Source: Cupriavidus pinatubonensis (GTDB taxonomy: Bacteria; Pseudomonadota; Gammaproteobacteria; Burkholderiales; Burkholderiaceae). From it: a stretch of DNA of 64,000 nucleotides. The stretch is taken from NCBI RefSeq assembly GCF_019602855.1, contig NZ_CP080767.1, positions 868,001 to 932,000 of the forward strand. The letters run 5' to 3'. Positions 63,076-64,000 of the stretch are shown here, piece after piece. Made by a program: the position numbers and the translations under genes. Under the pieces are notes generated by a model, which was given only the letters and a program-made list of their open reading frames with translations, was not told where the DNA came from and ran no database searches. Numbering within the stretch: position 1 is the stretch's first letter; the number at the start of each line of letters is the position of its first letter.

Positions 63076-64000
63076 TCAGGCCGGCAGGCGCTGCAGTTGA
63101 TCCTGCAGCTTGGCCAGTGTCTGCTCGAAATCGGACAGACGCTGCGTTTCCTGCGCCACCACGGCGGGCGGCGCCTTGGCGACAAAGCTCTCGTTCGACA
63201 GCTTGCCACGGCACTTGCCGATCTCGCCGCCGATGCGCTCGATCTCCTTCGACAATCGCACGCGCTCGGCGGCGACATCGATCTCGATCTTCAACAGCAG
63301 GTGGTTGCCACCGACGATGGCGACCGGCGCGCCAGCGCCTTCGGCTTGCAGGGTGGCGTCATCTTCGAATACGCGCACTTCAGAAAGTTTCGCCAGCGCC
63401 TGGATGTGCGCGCTCGCCTCGCGCAGGAACTCGGTATCGCCCTGCGCGTAAAGTGGAATGCGCTGCGCCGGCGAGATGTTCATTTCGCCACGCAGGTTGC
63501 GGCAGGCATCGACCACGGCCTTGAGCTGCGCGACCCATTGCTCGGCGGCTTCGTCGATCTTGGCCATGGCCGGCAGCGGATAGGCCTGCAGGGCGAGGCT
63601 CTCGGTGCCGTCGCCCTTGGCGCGGCCGGCCAGCGGTGCAACCTTCTGCCAGAGCTCTTCGGTAATGAACGGGATGATCGGGTGCGCAAGGCGCAGCACC
63701 GTTTCGAGCACGCGCAGCAGCGTGCGACGCGTGGCGCGCTGTTGGGCTTCGGTGCCGGTCTGGATCTGCACCTTGGCCAGCTCCAGGTACCAGTCGCAGT
63801 ATTCGTCCCAGACGAACTTGTAGATCGCGCTGGCGATGTTGTCGAAGCGGTACTCGGCAAAGCCCTTCTCGACATCGGCTTCCACGCGCTGCAGCAGCGA
63901 CACGATCCAGCGGTCGGCCTGCGAGAAGTGCAGGTAGCCGTCCGGGCCGCAGTCGTTGTTGCACGGGCCCATGCCGCAGTCATGGCCTTCGGTGTTCATC
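63076..64000 (-). CDS. valS: valyl-tRNA synthetase, C-terminal part (cut by window edge)
   Basis: The last 308 or so residues of Val[55 protein letters not shown] is the anticodon-binding domain; [15 protein letters not shown] and the C-terminal coiled coil (about the last 65 residues, e.g. [18 protein letters not shown]) are typical. The catalytic HIGH/KMSKS core lies beyond the right edge. The Met seen at 63999 is internal. Confidence 0.96.
   Translation of the reverse strand, partial: MNTEGHDCGMGPCNNDCGPDGYLHFSQADRWIVSLLQRVEADVEKGFAEYRFDNIASAIYKFVWDEYCDWYLELAKVQIQTGTEAQQRATRRTLLRVLETVLRLAHPIIPFITEELWQKVAPLAGRAKGDGTESLALQAYPLPAMAKIDEAAEQWVAQLKAVVDACRNLRGEMNISPAQRIPLYAQGDTEFLREASAHIQALAKLSEVRVFEDDATLQAEGAGAPVAIVGGNHLLLKIEIDVAAERVRLSKEIERIGGEIGKCRGKLSNESFVAKAPPAVVAQETQRLSDFEQTLAKLQDQLQRLPA

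Noticed and set aside
1..64000. Mobile elements, prophage, CRISPR
   Set aside because: No transposase, integrase, phage structural gene, terminal inverted repeats or regularly spaced repeat arrays seen; composition is even throughout.

Overview
The window is GC-rich, densely packed core chromosome of a beta-proteobacterium. It is most likely Burkholderiaceae, with Cupriavidus/Ralstonia the best guess. Pointers are the kynB-kynU-kynA operon with a divergent Lrp/AsnC regulator, several Bug/TctC periplasmic receptors (abundant in Burkholderiales), family III CoA-transferases, and many genes that best resemble Cupriavidus proteins. I see no insertion sequence, prophage, CRISPR array, rRNA or tRNA gene. 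The genus call is inference.

Layout. 1-4.2 kb: a PAS-GGDEF-EAL c-di-GMP enzyme, convergent with a three-gene YqjD/ElaB-YqjE-YqjK-like envelope operon. 4.4-10.9 kb: a 1-Cys peroxiredoxin, glutaryl-CoA dehydrogenase with a divergent IclR regulator, and the kynurenine operon kynBUA with a divergent Lrp-type regulator (KynR). 11-19.5 kb: a flavin reductase, msrA, DUF72 coupled to cfa, pdxH, an MFS carrier and a large AsmA protein. 19.7-31.8 kb: tcdA, a P-loop kinase-like protein, hemerythrin, cupin, cnoX, an acyl-CoA synthetase, an ankyrin protein, ChaC, and a leftward run glnS-S4-MAPEG-YceI-membrane protein-yaeQ-FKBP.

32-39.8 kb: an unusually ordered CaiB-like CoA-transferase, PaiB, a PNPOx-like protein, PhzF, and a minimal chaperone-usher fimbrial operon (pilin, chaperone, usher, no adhesin). 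40-49.5 kb: a Bug receptor plus gamma-glutamyltransferase under a divergent LysR, tctB-tctA without a linked receptor, a K+/H+ antiporter, and a second Bug receptor behind a DUF2214 membrane protein. 49.7-64 kb: a CaiB CoA-transferase divergent from alaS, a VapB-type antitoxin with no toxin partner, a slipin/NfeD pair, a LysR facing a rightward set (tautomerase, MFS, class II aldolase, second tautomerase, threonine aldolase, NUDIX, TusA), then galU and the C-terminal part of valS running off the right edge.

Themes. Tryptophan is degraded to anthranilate by KynA/B/U, and glutaryl-CoA by GcdH. Carboxylate uptake is served by split tripartite tricarboxylate (TTT) transporter genes. Most divergent promoters carry perfect or near-perfect inverted repeats, which I list as candidate operators. 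The most unusual protein is the CoA-transferase at 32-33.5 kb, whose halves appear in swapped order. The most unusual non-coding signal is a pair of tandem 11-bp repeats between tctB and the antiporter gene.
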